Positions 49,739-57,969 of a stretch of DNA of 64,000 bases are shown in pieces. The stretch is from NCBI RefSeq assembly GCF_900099735.1, contig NZ_FNDT01000005.1, forward strand, positions 1-64,000, in the 5' to 3' direction. The translations under genes were made by a program, and so were the position numbers. This DNA comes from Arthrobacter subterraneus (GTDB lineage Bacteria; Actinomycetota; Actinomycetes; Actinomycetales; Micrococcaceae). Positions within the stretch are counted from its first letter, which is position 1; every line of letters begins with the position of its first letter. The notes under the pieces were generated by a model. It saw only the letters and a program-made list of their open reading frames with translations. It did no database searches and was not told the origin of the DNA.

Positions 49739-50971
49739 CTAGAGGGAGCGCAGAGCGCGTTCGGGGTCCGCGAGGGCTTTCCGGTCCACTGTCCTTTCGC
49801 TCCGGATGAGCTCCTGGATGTCCTCCTGGACGTCCCACACATTCACGTTCATGCCGGCCACCACCCGTTCCTTCAGAAGCCAGAACGCGATGAACTCGCG
49901 GCTCTCAAGACTGCCGCGCACCACCAGGTCGGCGTCTGCGGTAAGTGCGCCGTACCCGGAGTACTCCATCCCGAGGTCAAACTGGTCGGTGTAGAAGTAG
50001 GGGATGTCGTCCAGCGCGGCGTCCTGTCCGAGCATCGACCTGGCGGCCACCTTGCCGCCGGCAATGGCGTTGGCCCAGTGCTCGCTGCGGGTGTACCGGC
50101 GGGTGACCGGATGCAGCACGTTGGCTACATCGCCGGCCGCGAAGATGTCCTCGGCGCTGGTGCGCAGGGCCGAATCAACCTGGATTCCGTTGGTGACGGT
50201 CAGCCCGGCCGACTCTGCCAGGGCCGTCTGCGGCAGCACACCCACCGCGATGACCACGAGGTCCGCGGGCAGCGTCTCCCCGGTATCGGTGACGACGGCG
50301 GTGACGCGCCCTGCGCCGTCGCCCCGGATTTCCGCAGCCTCAGACGGGAGCCTGAACCGGACGCCGGCTTCCAGATGGCGGTCAAGGAAAACCTCCCCGA
50401 GGTCGCGTCCGATGGCTGCACTGAGCGGAATGTCCTCGCGTCCCAGCAGGGTGACCTCGTTTCCCAGTTCCCGTGCTGTTGCCGCGATCTCCATGCCGAT
50501 CCACCCCGAGCCAATGAGCACCAGCTTTTTCCCGCCGCCGGCGAGCTCGGAATGCAGCCACTGGCTATCGGTCTTTGTGCGGAAATAGTGCACTCCCTCG
50601 ACCTCCGCGCCGGGAATGTCCAGCCGCCGGGGAACGGCCCCGGTGGCGAGGAGCAGCTTGCCGTACCGAAACGAGCGGCCGCCGGCGAGGGCAACGGTGT
50701 GCGAGGCCGGATCGATGCTGACCGCGGCATCCGAGGTGAGGAGTTCGACGTCGTTCTCCCGGAACCACTGCTCCGGGTAGGGCAGGAGCGATTCCTCGCT
50801 CTCCTTGCCCGCGAGGAATCCTTTCGACAGCGGCGGGCGCAGGTAGGGCACCTGGCCTTCCGCCCCCAGCAGGACCACGGGACCGGCGTAGCCTTCCTCC
50901 CTCAGGGTGGCCGCCGCCGTCGCTCCCGCCAGCCCCGCGCCGACGATCACCATTGCCTGGTTGCTGTCCAT
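49739..50971 (-). CDS. FAD-dependent ferredoxin/rubredoxin-type reductase
   Basis: 410 residues from ATG 50971. FAD-binding MVIVGAGLAGATAAATLREEG, NAD(P)-binding KLVLIGSGWIGMEIAATARE near residue 150, second FAD motif DIFAAGDVANV, and the reductase C-terminal domain with DIPYFYTDQFDLGMEYSGY. Such enzymes pass electrons from NAD(P)H to ferredoxin for P450s or Fe-S proteins. The longer frame extending into folE is not real. It follows folE on the same strand after 29 bases. Confidence 0.88.
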   Translation of the reverse strand: MDSNQAMVIVGAGLAGATAAATLREEGYAGPVVLLGAEGQVPYLRPPLSKGFLAGKESEESLLPYPEQWFRENDVELLTSDAAVSIDPASHTVALAGGRSFRYGKLLLATGAVPRRLDIPGAEVEGVHYFRTKTDSQWLHSELAGGGKKLVLIGSGWIGMEIAATARELGNEVTLLGREDIPLSAAIGRDLGEVFLDRHLEAGVRFRLPSEAAEIRGDGAGRVTAVVTDTGETLPADLVVIAVGVLPQTALAESAGLTVTNGIQVDSALRTSAEDIFAAGDVANVLHPVTRRYTRSEHWANAIAGGKVAARSMLGQDAALDDIPYFYTDQFDLGMEYSGYGALTADADLVVRGSLESREFIAFWLLKERVVAGMNVNVWDVQEDIQELIRSERTVDRKALADPERALRSL

Positions 50972-51000
50972 GAGAAGTTCTCTCTTCCTCGGGAGGGTTT

Positions 51001-51603
51001 TCAGTTGGGGAACTGGTCCCGCAGCGGGCCGGCAACGGCAAGCTCGCCGTAGAACGTTGAGGTCCGGGTAGTGGTGCCCGCGCTCTGGACGCCGCGCAGG
51101 GACATGCACAGGTGCTCGGCTTCGAGCACCACGCCGACGCCGCGCGGATTCAGCAGGTCTGAGAGCCAGTCCGCAACCTGCTTGGTGAGCCGTTCCTGGA
51201 CCTGGAGATCGCGGGAGAACTGCTCCAGGGCGCGGGCCAGCTTGGACAGCCCGAGCAACCGCGCACCCGGCAGGTACCCGATATGTGCGATTCCCCGGAA
51301 CGGCAGCAGGTGGTGCTGGCACAGCGAGTTGAACGGGATGTTCCGTACGAGCACCAGGTCGCTGTACCCCTCGTCGTTGGGAAAGGTGGTCCATGACGTG
51401 GCGCGCGGGGTGAGCATCTCCTCGAAGGCGCCCGCCACCCTGCGCGGGGTGTCGCTGAGGTGCGGATCATTCACATCGCGGCCGAGTGCGCGGAGCAGGT
51501 CAGCCACCGCGGACCGGGCGGCCGGCAGGTCGATGGCACCAGCGACGTCGGGCTCGATGTCCTCCTCCAACAGGCGGAGGGCAACCTCTGAATGCGATGA
51601 CAT
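51001..51603 (-). CDS. folE: GTP cyclohydrolase I
   Basis: 200 residues. Zinc ligands and active site: SLCQHHLLPFRG and EAEHLCMSLRGVQ; GYLPGARLLGLSKLARALEQFSRDLQVQERLT is the family signature. It makes dihydroneopterin triphosphate from GTP, the first step of folate/pterin synthesis. No other folate gene is near; partner is a flavoprotein. A good promoter (TTGACT, 17 bases, TAAAGT) lies at 51663-51635. A separate folE would be expected in the folate cluster, so this may be a second, conditionally expressed copy. Confidence 0.9.
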   Translation of the reverse strand: MSSHSEVALRLLEEDIEPDVAGAIDLPAARSAVADLLRALGRDVNDPHLSDTPRRVAGAFEEMLTPRATSWTTFPNDEGYSDLVLVRNIPFNSLCQHHLLPFRGIAHIGYLPGARLLGLSKLARALEQFSRDLQVQERLTKQVADWLSDLLNPRGVGVVLEAEHLCMSLRGVQSAGTTTRTSTFYGELAVAGPLRDQFPN

Positions 51604-51631
51604 GGCAACCCTCTTTCTAAATGTTGTAATC

Positions 51632-51663
51632 TTGACTTTAGAAGCGCACACTGAAGAAGTCAA
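51632..51663 (-). promoter_or_regulatory. folE promoter with overlapping inverted repeat
   Basis: Minus strand: TTGACT (51663-51658), 17 bases, TAAAGT (51640-51635). The same stretch carries the arms TTGACTT (51632-51638) and AAGTCAA (51657-51663), and TTCTAAA/TTTAGAA flank the transcription start. These dyads may be operators for the divergent regulator. Confidence 0.6.
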
Positions 51664-51694
51664 TGGTGTGCAGGACGGGAGATAGGCTCGGCAT

Positions 51695-52441
51695 ATGTCC
51701 GACGTTGAAGGCGATTCGGCCCGGTCCGCCGGCACCGGTACCGGGAGCTCAGGCGCACCGTCCCAGCTCAGCGCGAACCTCACCGAGCGGCTGGAGTCGG
51801 TGGCGGCACTGGGTGATCCCGTGCGCCGCGTCGTGTACCAGGCGCTCCAGCGCAGCGGGGACGCGCTGACCCGGAACCGGCTGGCGGAAGTCACGGGCAT
51901 TGCGGCCAGCACGCTGCTGTTCCATTTGGAGAAGCTCGTGGACGCGGGCCTCCTCACCGTGGAGTTCCGCAAGCTTGGCGAACGCAGTGGTCCGGGATCC
52001 GGCCGCCCGGCGAAGCTATACCGGCTCGCCCAGGCGGAAGTGGCGGCGTCTATCCCTGACCGGCGCTATGACCTTGCTGCTGAGTTGATGGCGGCCGCGA
52101 TTGATACATCCATCCGGGACAACACCGCTATCGAGCAGGCGCTGACACAAACCGCCTACGACGCCGGACACCGCCTGGGACTGAAAGCCGGCAGCATGGA
52201 GGGGGTCCTCGACGGGACCGGGTACGAACCTTATCCGGATGGAGAGGGCGGCTTCCTGCTGCACAACTGCCCGTTCCACCGCCTGTCTCGCAGCCATGCC
52301 GAGGTGGTGTGCGGGCTGAACGGAGCCCTGCTGACCGGTGCGCTCGAGGGCAGCGGCGATGCGGAGTACGCGGTGACTCCTGATCCCGACGGACCCTACT
52401 GCTGCGCCCGCATTACCCGGCTGGCGCAGCCTTCCATCTAG
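51695..52441 (+). CDS. ArsR-type regulator with Cys-rich C-terminus (SufR-like)
   Basis: 248 residues. Winged HTH at about 30-95 (ALGDPVRRVVYQALQRSGDALTRNRLAEVTGIAASTLLFHLEKL). The C-terminal sensor has HNCPFHRLSRSHAEVVCGLNGALL and YCCARI, a Cys spacing like that of SufR-type Fe-S cluster regulators. Leaderless start: TAGGCT at 51683-51688, six bases before the ATG. Divergent from folE and the ferredoxin-type reductase, so likely their regulator; the signal may be iron-sulfur status, redox stress or NO. Confidence 0.78.
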   Translation: MSDVEGDSARSAGTGTGSSGAPSQLSANLTERLESVAALGDPVRRVVYQALQRSGDALTRNRLAEVTGIAASTLLFHLEKLVDAGLLTVEFRKLGERSGPGSGRPAKLYRLAQAEVAASIPDRRYDLAAELMAAAIDTSIRDNTAIEQALTQTAYDAGHRLGLKAGSMEGVLDGTGYEPYPDGEGGFLLHNCPFHRLSRSHAEVVCGLNGALLTGALEGSGDAEYAVTPDPDGPYCCARITRLAQPSI

Positions 52442-52575
52442 CGGGGCGTCAGGCTTCCGCCTGGCGACTCACCCGGCCCGCGGATTGGCGGGGCGTCAGC
52501 CTCCCTGCCTCGCGGGGCGTCAGCCCGCCGCCTGCTGGGCATCAGGTTGTCCGCCTGATGGGCGTCAGGTTGTCC
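52441..52575. repeat. Cluster of short GGGCGTCAG repeats
   Basis: Five copies: GCGGGGCGTCAG at 52441-52452, 52488-52499 and 52512-52523; then GGGC(A/G)TCAGGTTGTCC at 52537-52552 and 52560-52575, spaced 23 bases. The last includes the stop codon of the XRE-cupin gene, so the array seems to have grown from the 3' end of that gene. No terminator-like structure is obvious. Confidence 0.6.
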
Positions 52576-53152
52576 GGGCCCGAAGGTGCATCCGTTCACC
52601 CTGGCGCCCGAACAGGCTGAGGAACTCCACAGCGGCACGGTCCGCTTTCCCGAACCAGTGCGGTACGCGCGTGTCGAACTCCACCACCTCACCGGCGGGC
52701 AGCACCAGGTCGAGGTCACCCAGCACCATTCGCAGGTTCCCATTCAGCACGTACAGCCACTCGTACCCCTCGTGGACCTTGAGGTCCGGTTCCTCGAGCG
52801 GCATGTCCGCGTGCAGCACGTGCTTGTAGGCCTGAATGCCGCCGGGACGGCGGGTAAGCGGCACCACGGTTCCCCGCCCCATGTCGATGGGGCGGAGATG
52901 CACGCGGGGATCACCCGTCGTCGGAGCTCCCACGAGTTCATCCAGTGGCACCTGATGCGCCTTGGCGAGCGGCAGGAGCAGCTCGAGGTTCGGTTTCCGC
53001 TGCCCGGATTCCAGGCGGGACAGCGTGCTCACCGAAATTCCCGTCGCCTCGGACAGCGACTGCAGCGTCACGTCCCGCTTCACCCTCAGCGCCTTCAGAC
53101 GGGGTCCCACGCTCGCGAGTGCTTCGCCGATTTCATGTGTCATGCTGTCCAT
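52565..53152 (-). CDS. XRE-family regulator with cupin domain
   Basis: 195 residues. HTH at about 17-70 (LKALRVKRDVTLQSLSEATGISVSTLSRLESGQRKPNLELL), then a cupin near 120-190 (HEGYEWLYVLNGNLRMVLGD; LPAGEVVEFDTRVPHWFG). Such proteins sense small molecules through the cupin. The start is ATG 53152 or the one nine bases later at 53143. Divergent from a flavoprotein/methyltransferase pair; TTTGC-N7-GCAAA at 53153-53169 sits right at its start and is a probable operator. Confidence 0.85.
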   Translation of the reverse strand: MDSMTHEIGEALASVGPRLKALRVKRDVTLQSLSEATGISVSTLSRLESGQRKPNLELLLPLAKAHQVPLDELVGAPTTGDPRVHLRPIDMGRGTVVPLTRRPGGIQAYKHVLHADMPLEEPDLKVHEGYEWLYVLNGNLRMVLGDLDLVLPAGEVVEFDTRVPHWFGKADRAAVEFLSLFGRQGERMHLRARTT

Positions 53153-53169
53153 TTTGCCAGATCAGCAAA
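53153..53169. promoter_or_regulatory. Dyad between XRE-cupin and flavoprotein genes
   Basis: TTTGC, seven bases, GCAAA directly next to the ATG of the XRE-cupin gene and 41 bases before the flavoprotein ATG. Likely binding site for the XRE protein. Confidence 0.5.
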
Positions 53170-53209
53170 CTTTGTTGCCGACGTCGAGTCTGGCTTCCAT
53201 GCTGGGACG

Positions 53210-54229
53210 ATGAAACCTGAATCTTCCTCTTTCGACGTCGTCGTCATCGGCGGCGGAGCTGCCGGCCTCAGCGCTGCGCTCATGCTGGGGCGTACCCGCC
53301 GTAGTGTCGCCGTGATCGATGCGGGCGCTCCCCGCAACGCCCCAGCCGCAGGCGTGCACGGCTTCCTCACCCGCGAGGGCATGGACCCGCCGGAGTTGGC
53401 GGCCGCCGGACGCCTGGACGTCCAGTCCTACGGCGGGGTCATCATTCCCGGCACCGCCGTCAATGCTGTTCCTGCCGGTGAACCGCGGTACCGCTTCCGC
53501 ACCACGCTCGCTGACGGTACAGCGCTCCGCTCGCGCCGACTCCTGCTGGCCACCGGGCTCACGGACGTACTGCCGGACATCCCCGGCCTTCGCGAGCGGT
53601 GGGGCAAGGAGGTGCTGCACTGCCCGTTCTGCCACGGCTGGGAGGTCCGCGACCGGCACATCGGCATCCTCGGCACCAGCGCCATGTCGGTGCATCAGGC
53701 CCTGCTCTTCCGCCAGTGGAGCACCCGCATCACGCTCTTCCTGAACAACACGGTCAACCCGGGCCACGATGAGCGCGAGCAGCTGGCCGCCCGGGGTGTC
53801 ACCGTCCTGGAGGGGGCGGTAACGCGGGTACTGACCCGCAACGACGACGACGGGAGACTGAGCGGCGTGCAGCTCACCGGCGGCGGGGTGGTTCCGGTGG
53901 ATGCCCTCGCCGTTGCGCCCCGCTTCGTCGCCAACACCGGGATCTTCGCGGGCCTGGGGCTTGAACCGGTCCAGCATCCGATGGGAGTCGGTGAGCACCT
54001 TGCCGTGGATGAGATGGGCGCCACCGCGGTGGACGGGGTCTGGGCTGCCGGCAATGTCGCGAACCTGATGCTGCAGGTCCTGCCGTCTGCGGCTTCCGGG
54101 TCGACCGCCGCCGTGGCGATCAACAACCACCTGATGGCCGAGGAACTTCAGGAAGACCTCGCGGTATATCGCCGTTCCTCTTCCCACGCCTCCGGCCCGG
54201 AGAGCAGGATAGGAGCGGAGGTTTCCTGA
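53210..54229 (+). CDS. Thioredoxin-reductase-like FAD/NAD(P) oxidoreductase
   Basis: 339 residues. FAD motif VVVIGGGAAGLSAALMLGR, redox-active CxxC in LHCPFCHGWEVRD (near residue 140), NAD(P) loop IGILGTSAMSVHQALLF with a degenerate glycine pattern, and VDGVWAAGNVAN for the second FAD site. It differs from standard TrxB in the dinucleotide loop, so the partner may not be thioredoxin. A long frame in the track of the XRE gene's antisense strand is not part of it. It overlaps the methyltransferase start by one base (TGATG). Confidence 0.87.
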   Translation: MKPESSSFDVVVIGGGAAGLSAALMLGRTRRSVAVIDAGAPRNAPAAGVHGFLTREGMDPPELAAAGRLDVQSYGGVIIPGTAVNAVPAGEPRYRFRTTLADGTALRSRRLLLATGLTDVLPDIPGLRERWGKEVLHCPFCHGWEVRDRHIGILGTSAMSVHQALLFRQWSTRITLFLNNTVNPGHDEREQLAARGVTVLEGAVTRVLTRNDDDGRLSGVQLTGGGVVPVDALAVAPRFVANTGIFAGLGLEPVQHPMGVGEHLAVDEMGATAVDGVWAAGNVANLMLQVLPSAASGSTAAVAINNHLMAEELQEDLAVYRRSSSHASGPESRIGAEVS

Positions 54230-54888
54230 TGCACACCCAGCACCAACACCACGGGCACGAACCACGCGCCTTTGACGAGGCCTTCTGGAACGCCCGCTAC
54301 GGCGGGAAGCGGATCTGGAGCGGGCGGTCGAACCCGCAACTGGTCGCGGAGATCGATGGTCTGCCGCCCGGCAGGGCGCTTGACGTCGGCTGCGGCGAAG
54401 GCGCCGACGCGCTCTGGCTTGCCGCGCGCGGCTGGGAGGTCACCGGCGTCGACATTTCCTCGGTGGCCCTCGAACGGGCCGCTGAGCACGAGCGCGAGCA
54501 TCGGCCAGGCAATGAAGGCGTTCACCCGGTCCGGTGGGAACATCACGACCTCACGGTGTGGGAGCCGCCGTCGGGGTTCTACGACCTGGTAAGCGCCCAG
54601 TACATGCACCTGCCCACGACGCAACGGGAGCCGTTGTTCCGGAACCTGGCACGCGCCGTCGCGCCGGGCGGGACGCTGCTGATTGTCGGGCACCACCCGT
54701 CGGACCTGCACGGCCCGGCACCACGGCCGGACCTGCCGGACCTGTACTTCACGGCGGAGGACATTGCGGCGTTGCTCGACGACGGTTGGGAGCATGGTGT
54801 GATCGAGGCGCGTTCGCGGGAGGCCAGCGGACCCGACGGCGCGACCCTACCCGTGGCCGACACCGTGTACCGCGGGCGCCGTCTCTGA
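54229..54888 (+). CDS. Class I SAM-dependent methyltransferase (tellurite-resistance/thiopurine-like)
   Basis: 219 residues. N-terminal HTQHQHHGHEPRAFDEAFWNARYGG, motif I ALDVGCGEGADALWLAARGW, acidic VTGVDISSVAL, and FYDLVSAQYMHLP. A tryptophan-containing RIWSGRSNPQL segment is typical for the TehB/TPMT-like group. Coupled to the flavoprotein and under the same XRE-cupin regulator, so perhaps detoxification of a metalloid or thiol compound. Ends before a very strong terminator. Confidence 0.85.
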   Translation: MHTQHQHHGHEPRAFDEAFWNARYGGKRIWSGRSNPQLVAEIDGLPPGRALDVGCGEGADALWLAARGWEVTGVDISSVALERAAEHEREHRPGNEGVHPVRWEHHDLTVWEPPSGFYDLVSAQYMHLPTTQREPLFRNLARAVAPGGTLLIVGHHPSDLHGPAPRPDLPDLYFTAEDIAALLDDGWEHGVIEARSREASGPDGATLPVADTVYRGRRL

Positions 54889-54915
54889 GACACAGGGGCA
54901 GCTGCACCTTTCCCG

Positions 54916-54969
54916 AAAAGTGACTGCACTGCACTCGTTGCATGCAATGAGTGCAGTGCAGTCACTTTT
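54916..54969. terminator. Bidirectional terminator, 54-base near-perfect palindrome
   Basis: Arms of 27 bases with one G-T wobble (AAAAGTGACTGCACTGCACT... on the left; right end GTGCAGTGCAGTCACTTTTT). T runs follow on both strands. It separates the methyltransferase gene from the convergent SRPBCC gene. Confidence 0.92.
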
Positions 54970-55025
54970 TTAAAGCACCACCGCTCCCCCTCGACAAGAA
55001 AGATGCGGCAAGCCGGTGTCCCCGC

Positions 55026-55460
55026 TCAGGAGACCACCAGCGCCTCCATGTCGTCGAAGAACGCCTGGTAGCCTGCGGCGGTCTGTTCCCGCTGGTCCTC
55101 GGTGAACTCCGGGGCGTCCTGCACGAGGGTCATCTGCGTGCCTCCCTCGACCTCCGCGAACGTAACGCTGATCGGTGCTCCGGGCTCTGTGCCGGGCTGG
55201 TCGGTGATGGTGAGGCCCAGCCGTTCGGGCGGGGTGACCTCGGTGTACCGGCCTTCCCAGTTGATGGTGTTGCCATCGGGCAGTTCCATCACGGCCTGCC
55301 AGCTGCCGCCGGGGCGGACGTCCAGGACAAGCGAATCGCGCGGTACGGTTACCTGCGAACTCCCGAACCAGACGGCGAAATCCGCCGGATCGGTCCACGC
55401 CGCGAAGACGCGTTCCCTCGGCGCGGCAAAGGTGCGGGTGACGGTGATCTGGTTGGACAT
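55026..55460 (-). CDS. SRPBCC (AHSA1-like) domain protein
   Basis: 144 residues, one START/AHSA1-type domain: TVTRTFAAPRERVFAAWTDP at the start and AAGYQAFFDDMEALV at the end. PGGSWQAVMELPDG and YTEVTPPERL are also typical. Proteins of this fold bind small hydrophobic ligands; no function can be assigned. ATG 55460 is preceded by GAGAGGACCAGC. Its transcript ends at the terminator 54916-54969. Confidence 0.85.
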   Translation of the reverse strand: MSNQITVTRTFAAPRERVFAAWTDPADFAVWFGSSQVTVPRDSLVLDVRPGGSWQAVMELPDGNTINWEGRYTEVTPPERLGLTITDQPGTEPGAPISVTFAEVEGGTQMTLVQDAPEFTEDQREQTAAGYQAFFDDMEALVVS

Positions 55461-55518
55461 GCTGGTCCTCTCTGGCTCTGGGGCTCTGTGAGTTGGTACT
55501 CAGAAGTGGGAGGTAAGC

Positions 55519-56739
55519 CTACGCCCGGCCCTTCAGGATGGCGTACCAGTACAGCCGGATGAACCCGTACCGCTCCACCAGCCAGGTGAGGCGCTTCTCC
55601 TTCGCCAGGCCCTTCCAACCGGGGACGGAGGGCTTGGGCGTGAGGGTGTCATCGAACTCGGCAAGCACCACTGTAGAACGGCTGACAGTGAAGGGACAGG
55701 CCCCGTAACCGTTGTACTTCCGGCTCGGCCCGCCGCCCTTGAGGACCGCTTTGATGTTCTTCGCCAGAACCTTGGTCTGCTGACGCAGAGCCGCACCGGA
55801 CTTCGAGTTCGGTGTACCTGCGGCGTCACCGAGTGACCATACGGTCTGGTGGGTGATGTGTCGGAGAGTCTTCTTATCCACGGCGACGAAACCGTCGTCG
55901 TCGGCCAGTCCGGTGGCACTGATCCAGTCCGGAGCGGACTGCGGCGGTGCGGCGTGGAGGACGTCATACCGGAGTTGTTCTTCCGTGCCGTGCGCGTTGT
56001 TGCGGAGAGTGGCCGTGCGGTTGTCGGCGTCGACGGCGGTGAGCTCGGTGCTGCAGCGCAGCTCGATCCCATACTCGGCGATTTTCCGGTTCAGTTCCTG
56101 GTCAACGACGTCGACGCCGTAGACGGTCTGTGTAGGCACGGCGAGGATCACCCGGATGTTGTCGAGGACGCCCTGCGAGCGCCAGTAGTCGCACGCGAGG
56201 TACATCGGTTTCTGCGCTGCTCCGCCGCAGGTGATGGGCCCGTCCGGCATGGTGAAGATCGCCGTTCCGGAACGCAGGTTGCTTAGCAGCCGCCATGCTT
56301 TGACCGCGAGGTCGAGGCTGTAGTTCGTCGCGCCGTAGGGGGAATCATAGGCATCCTGCAGGCCGGGGATGCCGTCCCAGTTCTTCTGGATCCCGGGACA
56401 CACCACGAGGTGTTCATACGTGAGGCTGCGGCCCGAGGCGAGGGCGACGGTCTTCGCGGCCGGGTCAATGGCCGTTGCCGAATCCCGGTGCCAGGTGACG
56501 CCTTTGGGCATCACGGATTCCTGCGCACGGACCGCAGACTCCGCCTTGGCGGTACCCCCGGCGATGTGGGAGAAGAACGGCTGGTACTGGTGCTGCTCCG
56601 ATGGGTCAACGACGGCGATTCCCGTCACCCGGTAACGCTTCAAACGCGCCGCGAGAGAGATTCCCGCGTTTCCGCCGCCGATAATGAGGACCTGCGAGTG
56701 GGAGCTTCCCTGCCGCGGGTTGTCGTTGCTGCTGTGCAT
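55519..56739 (-). CDS. Sulfide:quinone oxidoreductase-like flavoprotein
   Basis: 406 residues. FAD motif VLIIGGGNAGISLAARLKR, second motif region VWSLGDAAGTPNSKSG. Conserved cysteines of SQRs are suggested by VVCPGIQKNWDGIPG near residue 115, TCGGAAQKPMYLACDYW and GYGACPFTVSRS near 350. It most likely oxidises sulfide or a persulfide with quinone at the inner membrane face (the C-terminal helices RLYWYAILK may attach). No rhodanese or persulfide dioxygenase is adjacent. Confidence 0.83.
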   Translation of the reverse strand: MHSSNDNPRQGSSHSQVLIIGGGNAGISLAARLKRYRVTGIAVVDPSEQHQYQPFFSHIAGGTAKAESAVRAQESVMPKGVTWHRDSATAIDPAAKTVALASGRSLTYEHLVVCPGIQKNWDGIPGLQDAYDSPYGATNYSLDLAVKAWRLLSNLRSGTAIFTMPDGPITCGGAAQKPMYLACDYWRSQGVLDNIRVILAVPTQTVYGVDVVDQELNRKIAEYGIELRCSTELTAVDADNRTATLRNNAHGTEEQLRYDVLHAAPPQSAPDWISATGLADDDGFVAVDKKTLRHITHQTVWSLGDAAGTPNSKSGAALRQQTKVLAKNIKAVLKGGGPSRKYNGYGACPFTVSRSTVVLAEFDDTLTPKPSVPGWKGLAKEKRLTWLVERYGFIRLYWYAILKGRA

Positions 56740-56884
56740 CAGGCACTCCTGTGTCCAACCGTTGCCGAACAGACCGAATGCCTCGACCCTACCGGCTTTC
56801 TCACCACGCGATAACGCTTCTTTGAATGCTCCGTGACCCGCCTCACACTCGAAGTCAGCACCGCTTCACTGTCGAGGGAGGACC

Positions 56885-57928
56885 ATGAGAGCTGTCCGCG
56901 TGCACCAGTATCGGGAAGATCCACATCTCGATGACGTCGACGAGCCCACGGTCGTCGGCCCCTGGGACGTGATCGTGGAGGTCGGTGCCGCGGGGCTGTG
57001 CCGGACAGACCTCCACGTCATTGAAGGCCAGTGGGATCACATTCAGCACCCATCGCTTCCTTACATCCTCGGGCACGAGAACGCCGGCTGGGTACGGGAG
57101 GTCGGTAGCGCCGTCAGTAACGTCAGCGCCGGCGATACCGTGATCATGCACCCGCTGGTCACGTGCGGGCTGTGTCTGGCCTGCCGTGAAGGCCAGGACT
57201 CCCACTGCGGGAATGCGACCTTTCCAGGCCTCAACGTCGACGGCGGTATGGCGGAATTCATGCGGACCAACGCCCGCTCAGTGGTCAAGCTCGATTCCTC
57301 GCTCCAGCCGGCCGACATCGCCGCCCTTGCCGACGCCGGCCTCACCGCCTACCACGCGGTACGCAAGGCGGTGCAGCAGCTGCCTCCCGGATCCCATGCC
57401 GTGGTCATCGGCAGCGGCGGCCTCGGCCACATTGGAATCCAGTCCCTGAAGGCCCTCACTGCGGCGACCGTTACCGTCGTCGACCGCTCACCCGATGCGC
57501 TCGAACTGGCCGTCTCGCTGGGCGCGGACCATACCGTCAATGCCTCCTCCGACGGCAACGGCGACGCCGGCCGGCTGCTCGACATCACGGACGGCGGCGC
57601 ACACGTGGTGTTTGACTTCGTCGGCGAGCACGGCACGGAATCGCTCGGCGTCACAGCGCTGCGCAACCGCGGCAGCTACTACAGCATCGGGTACGGCGGA
57701 GCGGTGAACATCGACACGATCGAGATCATCTCGCGGGAGATCAACGTCGTCGGAAATCTGGTGGGCACCTACACCGACCTCGTTGAGCTGATGACACTCA
57801 CAGCCCAGGGCAAGGTGACGCTCCACACCCGGAAATACGACCTCGAGGATGCGGTCCAGGCCATGCACGATCTCGACAGCGGCGCCCTGGTGGGTCGCGG
57901 CATTCTCGTCCCCCATCTCAACAAGTAA
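56885..57928 (+). CDS. Zinc-dependent alcohol dehydrogenase (AdhT-like)
   Basis: 347 residues, MDR family. Catalytic zinc site GLCRTDL and GHENAGWV; structural cysteines in LVTCGLCLACREGQDSHC; coenzyme loop VVIGSGGLGHIGIQ then VDRS (acid for NAD+). ATG 56885 with GAGGGAGG upstream. First of a group with GMC oxidoreductase and subunit-3-like genes, spaced 41 bases; likely oxidises an alcohol in the same pathway. A divergent SQR-like gene starts 145 bases upstream. Confidence 0.88.
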   Translation: MRAVRVHQYREDPHLDDVDEPTVVGPWDVIVEVGAAGLCRTDLHVIEGQWDHIQHPSLPYILGHENAGWVREVGSAVSNVSAGDTVIMHPLVTCGLCLACREGQDSHCGNATFPGLNVDGGMAEFMRTNARSVVKLDSSLQPADIAALADAGLTAYHAVRKAVQQLPPGSHAVVIGSGGLGHIGIQSLKALTAATVTVVDRSPDALELAVSLGADHTVNASSDGNGDAGRLLDITDGGAHVVFDFVGEHGTESLGVTALRNRGSYYSIGYGGAVNIDTIEIISREINVVGNLVGTYTDLVELMTLTAQGKVTLHTRKYDLEDAVQAMHDLDSGALVGRGILVPHLNK

Positions 57929-57969
57929 CTGCCACCAAGTACCGCATCTGAACCCGAAGGGTGATTCCC

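Noticed and set aside
50972-51394. N-terminal extension of the ferredoxin-type reductase
   Set aside because: It lies inside folE on the same strand in another frame and has shadow-like composition.
52586-53209. N-terminal extension of the thioredoxin-reductase-like protein by some 200 codons
   Set aside because: It overlaps the XRE-cupin gene completely; the FAD motif starts right after the ATG at 53210.
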